Assembly: GCA_963790085.1 (NCBI GenBank)
Contig: CAWBNH010000001.1
Location: 124,001 to 188,000 of the forward strand
Source: CAXMST01 sp963790085
GTDB lineage: Bacteria; Actinomycetota; Thermoleophilia; Solirubrobacterales; 70-9
Direction of reading: 5' to 3'
DNA: 64,000 nt
Made by a program: the position numbers and the translations under genes. The stretch's first letter is position 1. Every line of letters begins with the position of its first letter. Shown here in pieces: positions 51,063 to 59,869 of the stretch. The notes under the pieces were generated by a model. It saw nothing but the letters and a program-made list of their open reading frames with translations. It did no database searches and had not been told where the DNA came from.

Positions 51063-51341
51063 CTAGCCGCCGCTGCGCAGCGCCGCCTCGACCCCGGCGG
51101 CCCGCTCGCGCTCGCCGGTCGGCAGGCTGATCCAGACAGCGCCGTCCCGCTCCCAGCGTCGCCGGGGCTCGAGCACCCGGACCCCGATGAAGCGATCGCG
51201 ATCGTCGAACAGCCAGACGTCCTCCTCCGGGGTCGGCTCGCGCCGGGCCGGCTCGACGCCCGGCAGGCTCGCGTAGAGCACGTCGGAGGAGGAGTCGTAG
51301 ACGACCCGCGTGAAGTTGTGCCGACCGAGGCGCAGACCCAT
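51063..51341 (-). CDS. DUF2283-like small protein
   Basis: 92 residues: RVVYDSSSDVLYASLPGVEP, VWLFDDRDRFIGVRVLEPRR. The D-x-x-x-D-x-L-Y ... D-x-D-x-x-x-x-G pattern resembles DUF2283 (YuzE-like) proteins. Starts 8 nt after the stop of the ThDP enzyme gene, so co-transcribed with it. Function unknown. Confidence 0.75.
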   Translation of the reverse strand: MGLRLGRHNFTRVVYDSSSDVLYASLPGVEPARREPTPEEDVWLFDDRDRFIGVRVLEPRRRWERDGAVWISLPTGERERAAGVEAALRSGG

Positions 51342-51349
51342 CTGGCCGT

Positions 51350-53020
51350 CTAGGCGAGCACCGCTTTACGCGGATAGACGACCTCGGGGTCGGTCAGCAC
51401 GTTGACGAGCGCCGGCCCCCCGCAGGCGAAGGCGCGCTCGAGCGCCGGTCGCAGCTCCGCCGGAGTCCGGACCATCTCCCCGTGGCAGCCGAGCGCCTCG
51501 GCGACCTGCTCGTAGTGGGCCTCGGGCCGCAGCTCGGCCGCCAGCGAGTAGCCGTAGAGGAACTCCATCGGGTGCTTCTCCAGCGCCCAGATGCCGTTGT
51601 TCCCGATCACCCCGACCACCGGCAGCCCGTGGCGGGCAAGCGTGTCGAACTCCATCGCGCTGAATCCGAAGGCGCCGTCGCCGAGCAGCACGCAGATCTG
51701 GCGGCCCGGCTTCGCGCAGGCGGCGCCGATTGCCTGCCCGGGGCCGCCGCCGAGGCAGCCGAACGGGCCGGGGTCCATCCAGCACCCGGGCTCGTAGGTC
51801 TCGATCACGCGGCCGGCGTAGGAGACGAAGTCGCCACCGTCCCCGATCACGATCGCGTTGCGGTCGAGCACCCCGGCGAGCTCGGCGTAGAGTCGCATCG
51901 GGTGCAGCGGCGCACGATCGTCCTCGAAATCGGCGCTCTCGGCGGCCCGCTTCTCGTTCTCGGCGCCGCGCAGCTCGGCGACCCAGCCGTCCGTGCGGCC
52001 GGCCCCGCCACCGGCGCCGGCCGCCGCCTCGGTGAGCGCGGCCAGGGTCGCCCCCACGTCGCCGACGAGGTCGACGTCGGCGGCCCGATTGCGCTCGAGC
52101 CGGTTCGGCTCGGCGTCGACGCGGATCAGCTTCGCATCGGCGTTGATCGAGGCGCCGAAGCCGAGCCGGAAGTCGAGCGGGACGCCGATCACGATCGCGA
52201 CGTCGCAGCCGCCGAGGCCGGCGCCGCGGGTGCGGCTGAAGGCGAGCGGGTGGTCGGCCGGGACGCAGCCGCGGCCCATGCCGTTCAGATAGACCGGGAT
52301 CCCGAGCCGCTCGGCGAGCGCCAGGAGCTGCTGCTCGGCGCCGGCCCAGTAGGCGCCGGTGCCGGCCATGATCGCCGGCCGCTCGGCGGTTGCGAGCAGC
52401 GCGGCGGCCTCCTCGACCCCGGCCGCGGGCTCCGGCGCGGCGGGTGTCGGGAGCGGTGGCGGATCGGCCTCGGCCTCGGTGAAGACGACGTCGAGCGGGT
52501 AGTCGAGGAAGGTCGGCCCGGTCGGGGCAGCGACCGCGAGGTCGACGGCCCGAGCGGTGGCCGCCGGGATCTCGCCGGGGTCCTTGACCGTCTCAGCCGA
52601 CTTCGCCAGCGGCGAGACGATCGGCAGATGGTCGATCTCCTGCAGGCGGCCGGTTCCCCAGGTCATCTCGGGGGCGCGGCCGCCGAGCACGACCAGGGGC
52701 GAGCCGTTGAAGCCGGCACCCGCCAGCGCGCTGATCCCGTTGGTGACGCCGGGCCCGGCCGTCAGCGCGCAGACGCCGGGCGTGCGGGTCGCCTTCGCCC
52801 AGCCCTCGGCGGCGAACGCCGCCGACTGCTCGTGGCGGACATCGACCACCTCGATGCCCTCCTCCTTGCAGCCGTCGTAGAGGCTGAACAGGTGACCGCC
52901 GGAGAGCGTGAACAGGTGTGAGACCCCGCGGGAGGCGAGCGCCCGGGCGGCCAGCCTGCCGCCGTGCGATGCGCCCGCGTTGCCGACGCCGGCCGGCTTC
53001 TGCTGCTCCTCGGTCGCCAT
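51350..53020 (-). CDS. thiamine-diphosphate-dependent enzyme, acetolactate-synthase type
   Basis: 556 residues. The catalytic Glu is in DVRHEQSAAFAAEGWA (residue ~63). The ThDP/Mg motif is LLGDGAFGFSAMEFDTLARH followed by VIGNNGIW. Central FAD/structural domain between. Such proteins include acetolactate synthase and oxalyl- or 2-hydroxyacyl-CoA lyases/decarboxylases; the RHEQ and WGTGRLQEIDH texts do not settle which. No ilvN/ilvC nearby, so a biosynthetic ALS role is unlikely. TAGGCT lies 7 nt before the ATG. Confidence 0.9.
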   Translation of the reverse strand: MATEEQQKPAGVGNAGASHGGRLAARALASRGVSHLFTLSGGHLFSLYDGCKEEGIEVVDVRHEQSAAFAAEGWAKATRTPGVCALTAGPGVTNGISALAGAGFNGSPLVVLGGRAPEMTWGTGRLQEIDHLPIVSPLAKSAETVKDPGEIPAATARAVDLAVAAPTGPTFLDYPLDVVFTEAEADPPPLPTPAAPEPAAGVEEAAALLATAERPAIMAGTGAYWAGAEQQLLALAERLGIPVYLNGMGRGCVPADHPLAFSRTRGAGLGGCDVAIVIGVPLDFRLGFGASINADAKLIRVDAEPNRLERNRAADVDLVGDVGATLAALTEAAAGAGGGAGRTDGWVAELRGAENEKRAAESADFEDDRAPLHPMRLYAELAGVLDRNAIVIGDGGDFVSYAGRVIETYEPGCWMDPGPFGCLGGGPGQAIGAACAKPGRQICVLLGDGAFGFSAMEFDTLARHGLPVVGVIGNNGIWALEKHPMEFLYGYSLAAELRPEAHYEQVAEALGCHGEMVRTPAELRPALERAFACGGPALVNVLTDPEVVYPRKAVLA

Positions 53021-53068
53021 TGCGGCGAGCCTACCGCGCCGGAGACCGGGGCGGCGAGCCCGCCCCGC

Positions 53069-54610
53069 TCAGGCGCCGACCGGAGCGCCGGCGGCCCTGG
53101 TCACGGCCGGGGCGAACAGCTCGACCGGGCGCTCGAGGCCCTTGAGCTCGTGGCGGCCGCGCGCGGCGGCGGCGAAGCCCGGGCCGAGCCGATCGCGGGT
53201 CGCCGCCGTCATCAGGACCGGATCACCCGTCTCGCGGGTCGCCGCCTCGACCCGCGCGGCGACGTTGACGGCCTCGCCGATCACCGAGAAGTTGAGCCTG
53301 CCGCCGCCGCCGACCGACCCGGCGACGACCCGGCCGCTGTTCAGCCCGACGCCGATCTCCAACGGCCCCCCCTCGCCGGCGCCGTTGACCCGCCGGTCGA
53401 GCTCGAGCGCCGCGCGCACAGCCCGCTCGGCATGGTCGGTGAAGCCCTCCGGAGCCCCGAACACCGCCATCAGGCCGTCGCCCTCGAACTTGTCGACGTG
53501 GCCACCGTGAGCGGCGATCACCGGCACGACCACGGCGAACAGCTCGTTCAGGCTCGCAACGAGCTCCCTCGCCTCGGCGTCGACGGCGAACGCGGTGAAG
53601 TCCCTGACGTCGCAGAAGAGGATCGTCACCTCGGCCTCGAAGCCGGACTCGTCGAAGTCCTTGCTGAGGATGTAGTCGGCGACCTCCTTGTCGAGGTAGG
53701 TCCCGAACGCCTCGCGGATCCGCTCGCGCTCCCGCAGCCCGCCGACCATCTGGTTGAAGGAGGAGGCGAGCTCGCCGATCTCGTCCGCGGTGGTGACCGC
53801 GACCGCGACGTCGAAGTCGCCGCGGCGGACGGCGTCGGTCGCACGGCGCAGATCGGCGAGCGGGATCAGGATCGAGCGCGAGAGCAGCACCGTCAGCTCG
53901 AGCGAGATCGTCGTCGCAACCCCGATCGCGACGAGCACGGCGACGGCCAGCGAGGGGTCGCCCGAGGAGCTGCTGCCGGTGATCGCCGCGACGACGAGGC
54001 CGGTGATCACGTTGATCATCGGCAGCGTCGCGAGCAGCCGGAATCGCAGCGAGACCGGCCGCACCGGGGTCCGGAACCGCGGCGCGACGGCGTGATTGAT
54101 GTCGACCAGGACCGGCCGCATCCCCGCCTCGATCGTCAGGTAGTGGAGGATCGTGCCGTAGCCGACGGCGACCAACGACGCACCGAGCAGCGGGAAGATC
54201 GCGGTCCAGGGGAGGTCGAGGACGAGGATCGCCGTCACGCAGCCGGGGACGATCACCGCGACGATCGGCAACAGCATCTCGACCCGGACCACGTTGACGG
54301 GCAGACTGACGGCGGTCGCCCAGGCCGCGGCGGTCGAGTCGGGGTCGCGCTCGCCGCTGAGCCACGCCCTCAGCGGCGCCAGCATCGGCCTGATCCGGAG
54401 GAAGCCGTAGAGCAGCGAGACCGCGGTCAGCCCGAGGGTGACGGCGAGGATCAGGGCGAACTCGCCGGCGCTGCCGTCGTAGTAGAAGCTGAGCAGCAGC
54501 ACCGTGCCGGCGGTGACCAGAAACCCGGCCTGCAGCTCCAGCGCGACGAAGGCCGTCGGGTAGTGGCGGCCGAGGCGACGATAGGCCCGATCGGGTAGCG
54601 AGGCGCCCAT
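53069..54610 (-). CDS. membrane adenylate/guanylate cyclase with HAMP domain
   Basis: 513 residues. About six hydrophobic segments in the first ~250 residues, then HAMP (LSRSILIPLADLRRATDAVR ... DEIGELASSFNQM), then a class III cyclase domain. Metal Asp residues are in FCDVRDFTAF and KFEGDGLMAVFG, and Asn/Arg in GEAVNVAARVE, all intact. Senses an envelope signal and makes a cyclic nucleotide, probably cAMP. GACAAT lies 6 nt before the start. Confidence 0.93.
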   Translation of the reverse strand: MGASLPDRAYRRLGRHYPTAFVALELQAGFLVTAGTVLLLSFYYDGSAGEFALILAVTLGLTAVSLLYGFLRIRPMLAPLRAWLSGERDPDSTAAAWATAVSLPVNVVRVEMLLPIVAVIVPGCVTAILVLDLPWTAIFPLLGASLVAVGYGTILHYLTIEAGMRPVLVDINHAVAPRFRTPVRPVSLRFRLLATLPMINVITGLVVAAITGSSSSGDPSLAVAVLVAIGVATTISLELTVLLSRSILIPLADLRRATDAVRRGDFDVAVAVTTADEIGELASSFNQMVGGLRERERIREAFGTYLDKEVADYILSKDFDESGFEAEVTILFCDVRDFTAFAVDAEARELVASLNELFAVVVPVIAAHGGHVDKFEGDGLMAVFGAPEGFTDHAERAVRAALELDRRVNGAGEGGPLEIGVGLNSGRVVAGSVGGGGRLNFSVIGEAVNVAARVEAATRETGDPVLMTAATRDRLGPGFAAAARGRHELKGLERPVELFAPAVTRAAGAPVGA

Positions 54611-54718
54611 CCGCTCATTGTCGCGCAGATCCCGGCCGTGCAGGACGCCTACCGCCCCCGCTGACTTCGCCCATCCGGCGCTAAAGGCATCGGGGCAAAG
54701 CTCCGATTCATCCTCTGC

Positions 54719-55669
54719 ATGCAGTTGCTCCAGACACGGAGAGCCTCACTCGACCGGTGGGGCGGCAGGGACGAAGGATTCGGCGAGGTCTCCGACGAAC
54801 AGGTAGCCGTGGATTCACGCAGCGAGATCGACCCCGCGCTCGCCGGGACCGGCCAGGGCCAACCTCTGGCGCTGAACGGGCACGGGGCCGCCGCCGGCCC
54901 GATCGTCGGCGGCAGGCTCGACGTCGCCCTCGACTGGGCCGACGACCTGCTCGGCGCCGCAGGAAATCGGGTGCTGATCGCAACCGACGCGGCCGGCGAG
55001 TACTTCGGCGACGTGATCGAAGCGGTCCGCGGACGCACGGGGGCGCGGCCGCGAACGCTGCCGCGCCCGAACATCTCGCGCGAGCGGATCTGGGCCTGGG
55101 CGTCGATCCCGCTGGCGATGCTCGGCGTGATCGCCGGACTGGCGTTGCTGCGCGGCGAGTCGACGCTCCCGGCGCAATCACCCTCCCCGGTCGCAGAGAG
55201 CGATCCGGCCGACGCCACCTTCATCGAGCAGCCCGGCTACTCGCTCGTGCTCCCGGAGGGCTGGGAGCAGACGCAGGCGCCGGACGGGGCCGCGTTCGCC
55301 GCCGAGTCGAAGGACGGCATGGCCGACGCCACCCTCTGGATCGAGCGCGATCCGAAGCTCAGCTTCAAGCAGTTCGAGCAGCGCTCGCTGGCGCAGCTCG
55401 CCGGGATCGCCGAGCAGCCCAAGGTCGTGGACCGGGTCAACGCGCCGACGATCGAGGGGCAGATCGTCGAGCTCGAGGCGGCCTCGCCGGTCGGTGACGG
55501 CGTCACCGCGCCCTACAGGGTGACGCTGCGCGCCGCAGGCCCCTACCGGCACTACTTCGCAACGCTGCAGCAGGCGGGCGCCGATCCGCAGACGATCGCG
55601 GACATCGAGCTGATGCACAACTCGCTGCGGCCGGAGGTCGAGCTCGGCACTCCCGGCGGGGGCTCGTGA
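54719..55669 (+). CDS. single-pass membrane protein with exposed C-terminal domain
   Basis: 316 residues. Cytosolic N-terminal half with ADDLLGAAGNRVLIATDAAG, one transmembrane helix (IPLAMLGVIAGLALL, about residue 128-142), then an extracytoplasmic region beginning FIEQPGYSLVLPEGWEQTQA, a PsbP/LpqN-like lipoprotein-type domain by appearance. The stop overlaps the next start (TGATG). Function unknown. Confidence 0.7.
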   Translation: MQLLQTRRASLDRWGGRDEGFGEVSDEQVAVDSRSEIDPALAGTGQGQPLALNGHGAAAGPIVGGRLDVALDWADDLLGAAGNRVLIATDAAGEYFGDVIEAVRGRTGARPRTLPRPNISRERIWAWASIPLAMLGVIAGLALLRGESTLPAQSPSPVAESDPADATFIEQPGYSLVLPEGWEQTQAPDGAAFAAESKDGMADATLWIERDPKLSFKQFEQRSLAQLAGIAEQPKVVDRVNAPTIEGQIVELEAASPVGDGVTAPYRVTLRAAGPYRHYFATLQQAGADPQTIADIELMHNSLRPEVELGTPGGGS

Positions 55670-56388
55670 TGACGCTGCGCCCCTGGCACCTGCTGCTCGT
55701 CGCGGCTGCCCTGCTCGTGCCGCTCCAGGCGGCGGCGGGCGGCGGCGGCTCAGGCCTGAGCGTCTCCGCGACGCTCGACTACTGCGGCGTCAACCCCGGC
55801 GGGGTGAGCTGCAAGATCGACGCGTCCTGGTCCGGCGTCGCCGATGCGGAGCGCTACACCGCGACGGTCACGCTCGCCGACGGCTCGGTAACGGACATGG
55901 GCACCGTGGGGACGGGATCGGGTGGCGGCGCCACCTCGGTCTGGGTCCCGTACGCCGGCAACGGCGTCTACACCCTGACGATCACTGCGTGGGGCACCGA
56001 CGCCGAGGGCAAGCCGAAGAAGGTCGACGAGCAGGACGCCGGCGCGAAGCTCGACCCCAAGGAAGAGGACACGGCCGAGGCGCAGCCCGACGAGGGTGAC
56101 GAGAAGGCTCCCGACGGCGATGGGCAGCAGCCGCCCGCAGGAGCCGAGCCCGATCAGCCGGCGCCACCGGCCCCCGAGCCCGAGCCATCGGCCCCTGAGC
56201 CCGAGCCGGCGCCCGAGCCCGCCCCCGCCCCCACTCCAGGGGCCGACCCGGCGCCCGAGCAGCCCGGCGCCGGCGAAGGTCCACCGCCCGGCCCCGCCGC
56301 CGTCACCGGCGCCGCCGAGTCCGCGCGGCGGGCGCTCCCGAAGCGGGCTGAGCGGGCCGACCACGCCACGCCGCTAGATTGCGCCGTC
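55669..56388 (+). CDS. secreted beta domain with Pro/Glu-rich tail, frame continuous with the ABC ATPase
   Basis: Signal peptide WHLLLVAAALLVPLQAAA, an Ig/fibronectin-like domain with SATLDYCGVNPGGVSCKIDA, then PEPEPSAPEPEPAPEPAPAP-type low complexity. There is no stop before the ATPase at 56389, so the open frame runs 55669-57357 as one. An exported N-terminus joined to a cytosolic ATPase makes no topological sense, so a lost stop codon, frameshift or sequencing error just before 56389 is likely. ATG follows the previous gene's stop by TGATG. Confidence 0.6.
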
Positions 56389-57357
56389 GTGGCGACGGCG
56401 ATCGAGACAAGCGGTCTGAGCAAGTCCTTCGGCGAGATCGAGGCGCTTCGCGGCATCGACCTCGAGGTCGAGGCCGGCACCGTGCTCGGCCTGCTCGGCC
56501 CGAACGGCGCCGGCAAGACCACCGCGGTCCGGATCCTGGCGACCCTGCTGCAACCCGACGGCGGCAGCGCCCGCGTGGCGGGCTACGACGTCGTCACCGA
56601 GGCGCCGAGCCTGCGGACGATGATCGGTCTCGCGGGCCAGTACGCGGCGATCGACGAGAACCTGACCGGCTTCGAGAACCTCGACATGGTCGGACGGCTC
56701 TACCACATCGACCGCGGGCGGGCCGCGGAGCGGGCCCGGCTCCTGCTCGAGCAGTTCGGCCTCACCGATGCCGCCGACCGGCTCGCCCATACCTACTCGG
56801 GCGGGATGGCGCGGCGGCTCGACCTCGCGGCGGCGCTGGTCGCCTCTCCGCCTGTGATCTTCCTCGACGAGCCGACCAGCGGCCTCGACCCGCGCAGCCG
56901 CCGCGACCTCTGGCAGGCGATCGAGGAGCGGGTCTCGGAGGGCACCACCGTGCTGCTGACCACCCAGTACCTGGACGAGGCCGACCGGCTCGCCGACTCG
57001 ATCGCGGTGATCGACCACGGCCGGCTGATCGCGGAGGGCACCTCCGACCAGCTCAAGGCGCGGGTCGGCGGCGACCGCCTCGAGGTCGTGCTCGACGAGC
57101 AGGGATCAGCCGCATCGGCCCGGGGAGCGCTCGCACCGATGATGAGCGAGCAGCCGACCGTCGACGGCCGGCACCTGCTCGTCCCGATCCACGACCGCCG
57201 CGGGGCGATCCCCGAGGCGGTGCGCCTGCTCGATGCGGAGGGGATCGCGGTCGAGGACGTGGCGATCCGCCGGCCGACCCTCGACGACGTCTTCATCGCC
57301 CTCACCGGCCATGCGGCCGAGGAGGACGGGGAGCGCCTGCCGCGGGACGGCGGATGA
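56389..57357 (+). CDS. DrrA-type ABC transporter ATP-binding protein
   Basis: 322 residues from GTG 56389 (VATAIETSGLSKSFGEIEAL). Walker A GPNGAGKTT, signature TYSGGMARRLDLAAALV, Walker B VIFLDEPTSGLDP, switch VLLTTQYLDEADRL. C-terminal DUF4162-like domain. TAGATT lies 8 nt before the GTG, arguing for an independent leaderless start inside the longer open frame. ATGA overlap with the permease gene: an ABC-2 drug/lipid exporter. Confidence 0.93.
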   Translation: MATAIETSGLSKSFGEIEALRGIDLEVEAGTVLGLLGPNGAGKTTAVRILATLLQPDGGSARVAGYDVVTEAPSLRTMIGLAGQYAAIDENLTGFENLDMVGRLYHIDRGRAAERARLLLEQFGLTDAADRLAHTYSGGMARRLDLAAALVASPPVIFLDEPTSGLDPRSRRDLWQAIEERVSEGTTVLLTTQYLDEADRLADSIAVIDHGRLIAEGTSDQLKARVGGDRLEVVLDEQGSAASARGALAPMMSEQPTVDGRHLLVPIHDRRGAIPEAVRLLDAEGIAVEDVAIRRPTLDDVFIALTGHAAEEDGERLPRDGG

Positions 57358-58121
57358 TGCGCCAGCGTGTCGCCGACGTGCTGTTGCTGGGCAAGCGCAA
57401 CCTGCTGCGCTTCCGCCGCTCGCCGGAGCTGGTGATCGGCTTTCTCGTGCAACCGGTGATGTTCATCCTGCTGTTCGTCTACGTGCTCGGTGGAGCGATC
57501 CAGACCCCCGGCTACAGCTACGTCGACTTCCTGATGCCGGGCATCATCGTCCAGACGATCGCGTTCGGCGGCTTCGTCACCGCGATCGCGCTCGCGGAGG
57601 ACCTGAAGAAGGGGCTGATCGACCGCTTCCGCTCGCTGCCGATCGCGCGCTCCGCCGTGCTCGCCGGACGGACGATCTCCGACATCGTCACCAACATGGC
57701 CGCCCTCGCGGTGATGCTGATCGTCGGAACGATCATCGGCTTCAGCTTCAGCGCGAACCTCGCCGAGATCCTCATCGGAGTGCTGCTCCTGTTGCTGATG
57801 GGCTACGCGTTCAGCTGGATCTTCGCCCTGATCGGGCTCAGCTCGGCGACCCCAGAGGCGGCCCAGCAGGTCGGCTTCATCATCATCTTCCCGCTCACCT
57901 TCGCCTCGTCGGCCTTCGTGCCGATCGAGTCGATGCCGAGCTGGCTGGAGGCGTTCGCGACCGTCAATCCGTTCACCGTGATCGTCGACGCGATCCGCGC
58001 GCTGTGGCTCGGCGCTCCGGCCGGAAACTCGGTCTGGGGTGCGCTGGCCTGGTCGGTCGGCCTGATCGCGTTCTTCGCCCCGCTCGCCACCTGGCGCTAC
58101 AAGCGGACGGTCACCAGCTAG
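57354..58121 (+). CDS. ABC-2 transporter permease (DrrB type)
   Basis: 255 residues, six helices. Family texts: LLLGKRNLLRFRRSPELVIG at the N-terminus, EDLKKGLIDRFRSLPIARSA (the coupling helix pattern) and FASSAFVPIESMPSWLEAFA. Overlaps the ATPase gene by ATGA. Together they form a daunorubicin-type exporter module of unknown substrate. Confidence 0.95.
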   Translation: MMRQRVADVLLLGKRNLLRFRRSPELVIGFLVQPVMFILLFVYVLGGAIQTPGYSYVDFLMPGIIVQTIAFGGFVTAIALAEDLKKGLIDRFRSLPIARSAVLAGRTISDIVTNMAALAVMLIVGTIIGFSFSANLAEILIGVLLLLLMGYAFSWIFALIGLSSATPEAAQQVGFIIIFPLTFASSAFVPIESMPSWLEAFATVNPFTVIVDAIRALWLGAPAGNSVWGALAWSVGLIAFFAPLATWRYKRTVTS

Positions 58122-58155
58122 CCCCGGTTCGATCGCCGCCGACCGCCGGCGCGAG

Positions 58156-58240
58156 TGCCGGGGGAGGGATTCGAACCCCCACGCCCTTGCGGGCAGCCGA
58201 TTTTAAGTCGGCCACGTCTCACCAGTTCCGTCACCCCGGC
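58156..58240 (-). tRNA. tRNA-Leu (TAA)
   Basis: 85 nt, class II with a long variable arm (GCCCGCAAGGGC). Acceptor GCCGGGG/CCCCGGC, anticodon stem-loop GCCGA-CTTAAAA-TCGGC, T-arm GTTCGAATC. Ends in A without encoded CCA. Confidence 0.95.
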
Positions 58241-58303
58241 GCTGCGCCGAGCCTAGCGACTAAAGGGAACCTGAACGCAACCATCCAACCTGTACGGTGT
58301 TTG

Positions 58304-59857
58304 ATGTGTAGGTACCTGAGAGTGGAAGCGTCGAGCCTCACACAAGCCACCCGCCGCGGGCTGTTCGCCCGCCGCTCGCCGGTGCTCAAGCTGGAGAAGG
58401 ACGCGCGGCTGATAGCGCTGATCCGCTCCGGCCATGAGGGTGCCTTCGAGGTTCTCTTCGACCGCTATCAGTCCCGGCTGCTGGCGTTCTGCAGCTCGAT
58501 GCTGAAGAGCCGCCAGGACGCCGAGGACGTCCTGCAGGAGGTCTTCGTCAACGCTCATGCGGCGATCCTCGCCGACGAGCGCAAGATCAATGCCCGCCCC
58601 TGGCTCTACCGGATCGCCCGCAACCGCTGCCTCAACCACCTGCGCCGGCCGGTGCCCGAGGGCCAGGACTCGATGGACATCCATCCGCATCTGAACGGCA
58701 CCTCGACGGCCGAGCGCGTACAGGACCGCGAGGAGCTCCGTCAGGTGCTCGACGACGTCGGCACCCTGCCCGAGACCCAGAGGACGGCGCTGCTCCTGCG
58801 CGAGATCGACCAGCTCAGCTACGAGGACATCGCGCTCGCGATGGAGACCACCGTGCCCGCCGTCAAGTCGCTGCTGGTCCGGGCGCGAATCACGCTCGCC
58901 GAGTCGAGCGAGGCGCGGACATTGAGCTGCGAGGAGGTGCGGGTCAGCCTCGCCGAAGCGGCGGAGGGCCTCGGCAAGGCGACCGGCCCGGTTCGGATCC
59001 ACGTCCGCAACTGCGACGGCTGCAGCAGCTTCCGCGATCAACTCCGCGCCGACCGCAAGGCGCTTGCCGCGATCGTCCCGATCGGCCCGATGGCCGCGCT
59101 GCTCAAGATCGGCTTCCTCGGCAAGCTGTTCGGCGGCGGCTCGGCCGGGGGCGCCGGAGGCGGCGCCGCGGCGGCCGGCGGGACCGTGAGCGCGATCGGC
59201 GGCGGCGCGGCTGCGGGCGGCGGCGCCACGGCCGGCGGCCTCAGCGCGATCGGCGGTGCGATCGGGACCAAGGCGGCAGCCGGCATGGCGACCGCGGCCC
59301 TGATCACCGCCGGCGCGGTCGAGGTCAGCCGAGTGGTGCCCGACCGCGAGCCGGCGGCGCCGGCGGTCGAGCGGGTCGCGGCCCCAGGCGGCGACGACAA
59401 GCAGAAGGACAGGAGCGAGGCGCCGGCAAGACGTGTGCTCGCCGCAACCGCCGGGACCGCTGCAGTTGCCGGCCCGGCCAAGCAGGCGACGGCTTCGGCG
59501 GAGCCGCTCGAGCCGATCGCCTCCGAGGAGGAGGCCGCGGCCACTGCGCCGGTCGAGGCGGAGCGCCCGGCCGCTGAGATGATCATCGAGGCTGCGCCCG
59601 GCGATGAGTTCGTCGAGGCGCCGGTCGCGGGTAGCGAGGGGCCCGGGCGAATCGATCCCGGCACGGTCGACCCGATCCCGCCCCCCGCGCCGTCGGCAAC
59701 GCCGCCGGCGCCGGTCGCCGCGCCTCCGGCGACAGCGGCTCCAACGCCGCCTGCTACACCTCCGGCGCCGGCGCCCAATCCGGCGGCGACCCCGGCCGCG
59801 GACGAGCCGCCCGCAGCGGCGCCCGCGCCCGCCGTCGAGGCCGACGGCGACGCCTGA
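58304..59857 (+). CDS. ECF sigma factor fused to zinc-binding anti-sigma-like motif and Pro/Ala-rich tail
   Basis: 517 residues. Region 2 is about residues 40-105 (AFEVLFDRYQSRLLAFCSSM, DAEDVLQEVFVNAH), region 4 about 145-200 (TLPETQRTALLLREIDQLSY, EDIALAMETTVPAVKSLLVR). Then LSCEEVRVSLAEA...HVRNCDGC, an H-x3-C-x2-C zinc anti-sigma signature, a Gly/Ala-rich stretch with a possible membrane helix (AAGMATAALITAGAVEVSRV), and ~170 Ala/Pro/Glu-rich residues. TACGGT lies 5 nt before the ATG. Regulator and inhibitor appear to be one chain. Confidence 0.85.
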   Translation: MCRYLRVEASSLTQATRRGLFARRSPVLKLEKDARLIALIRSGHEGAFEVLFDRYQSRLLAFCSSMLKSRQDAEDVLQEVFVNAHAAILADERKINARPWLYRIARNRCLNHLRRPVPEGQDSMDIHPHLNGTSTAERVQDREELRQVLDDVGTLPETQRTALLLREIDQLSYEDIALAMETTVPAVKSLLVRARITLAESSEARTLSCEEVRVSLAEAAEGLGKATGPVRIHVRNCDGCSSFRDQLRADRKALAAIVPIGPMAALLKIGFLGKLFGGGSAGGAGGGAAAAGGTVSAIGGGAAAGGGATAGGLSAIGGAIGTKAAAGMATAALITAGAVEVSRVVPDREPAAPAVERVAAPGGDDKQKDRSEAPARRVLAATAGTAAVAGPAKQATASAEPLEPIASEEEAAATAPVEAERPAAEMIIEAAPGDEFVEAPVAGSEGPGRIDPGTVDPIPPPAPSATPPAPVAAPPATAAPTPPATPPAPAPNPAATPAADEPPAAAPAPAVEADGDA

Positions 59858-59869
59858 GCCCTCTCCGCC

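Noticed and set aside
52964..54598. A 544-codon plus-strand frame rich in Asp/Arg/Gly
   Set aside because: Antisense shadow of the HAMP-cyclase gene.
58261..58303. ECF-type autoregulated promoter (GGGAAC) before the sigma gene
   Set aside because: GGGAAC is present, but the matching -10 (CGTT/GTC) at a standard spacing is not clear; kept only as a weak possibility.
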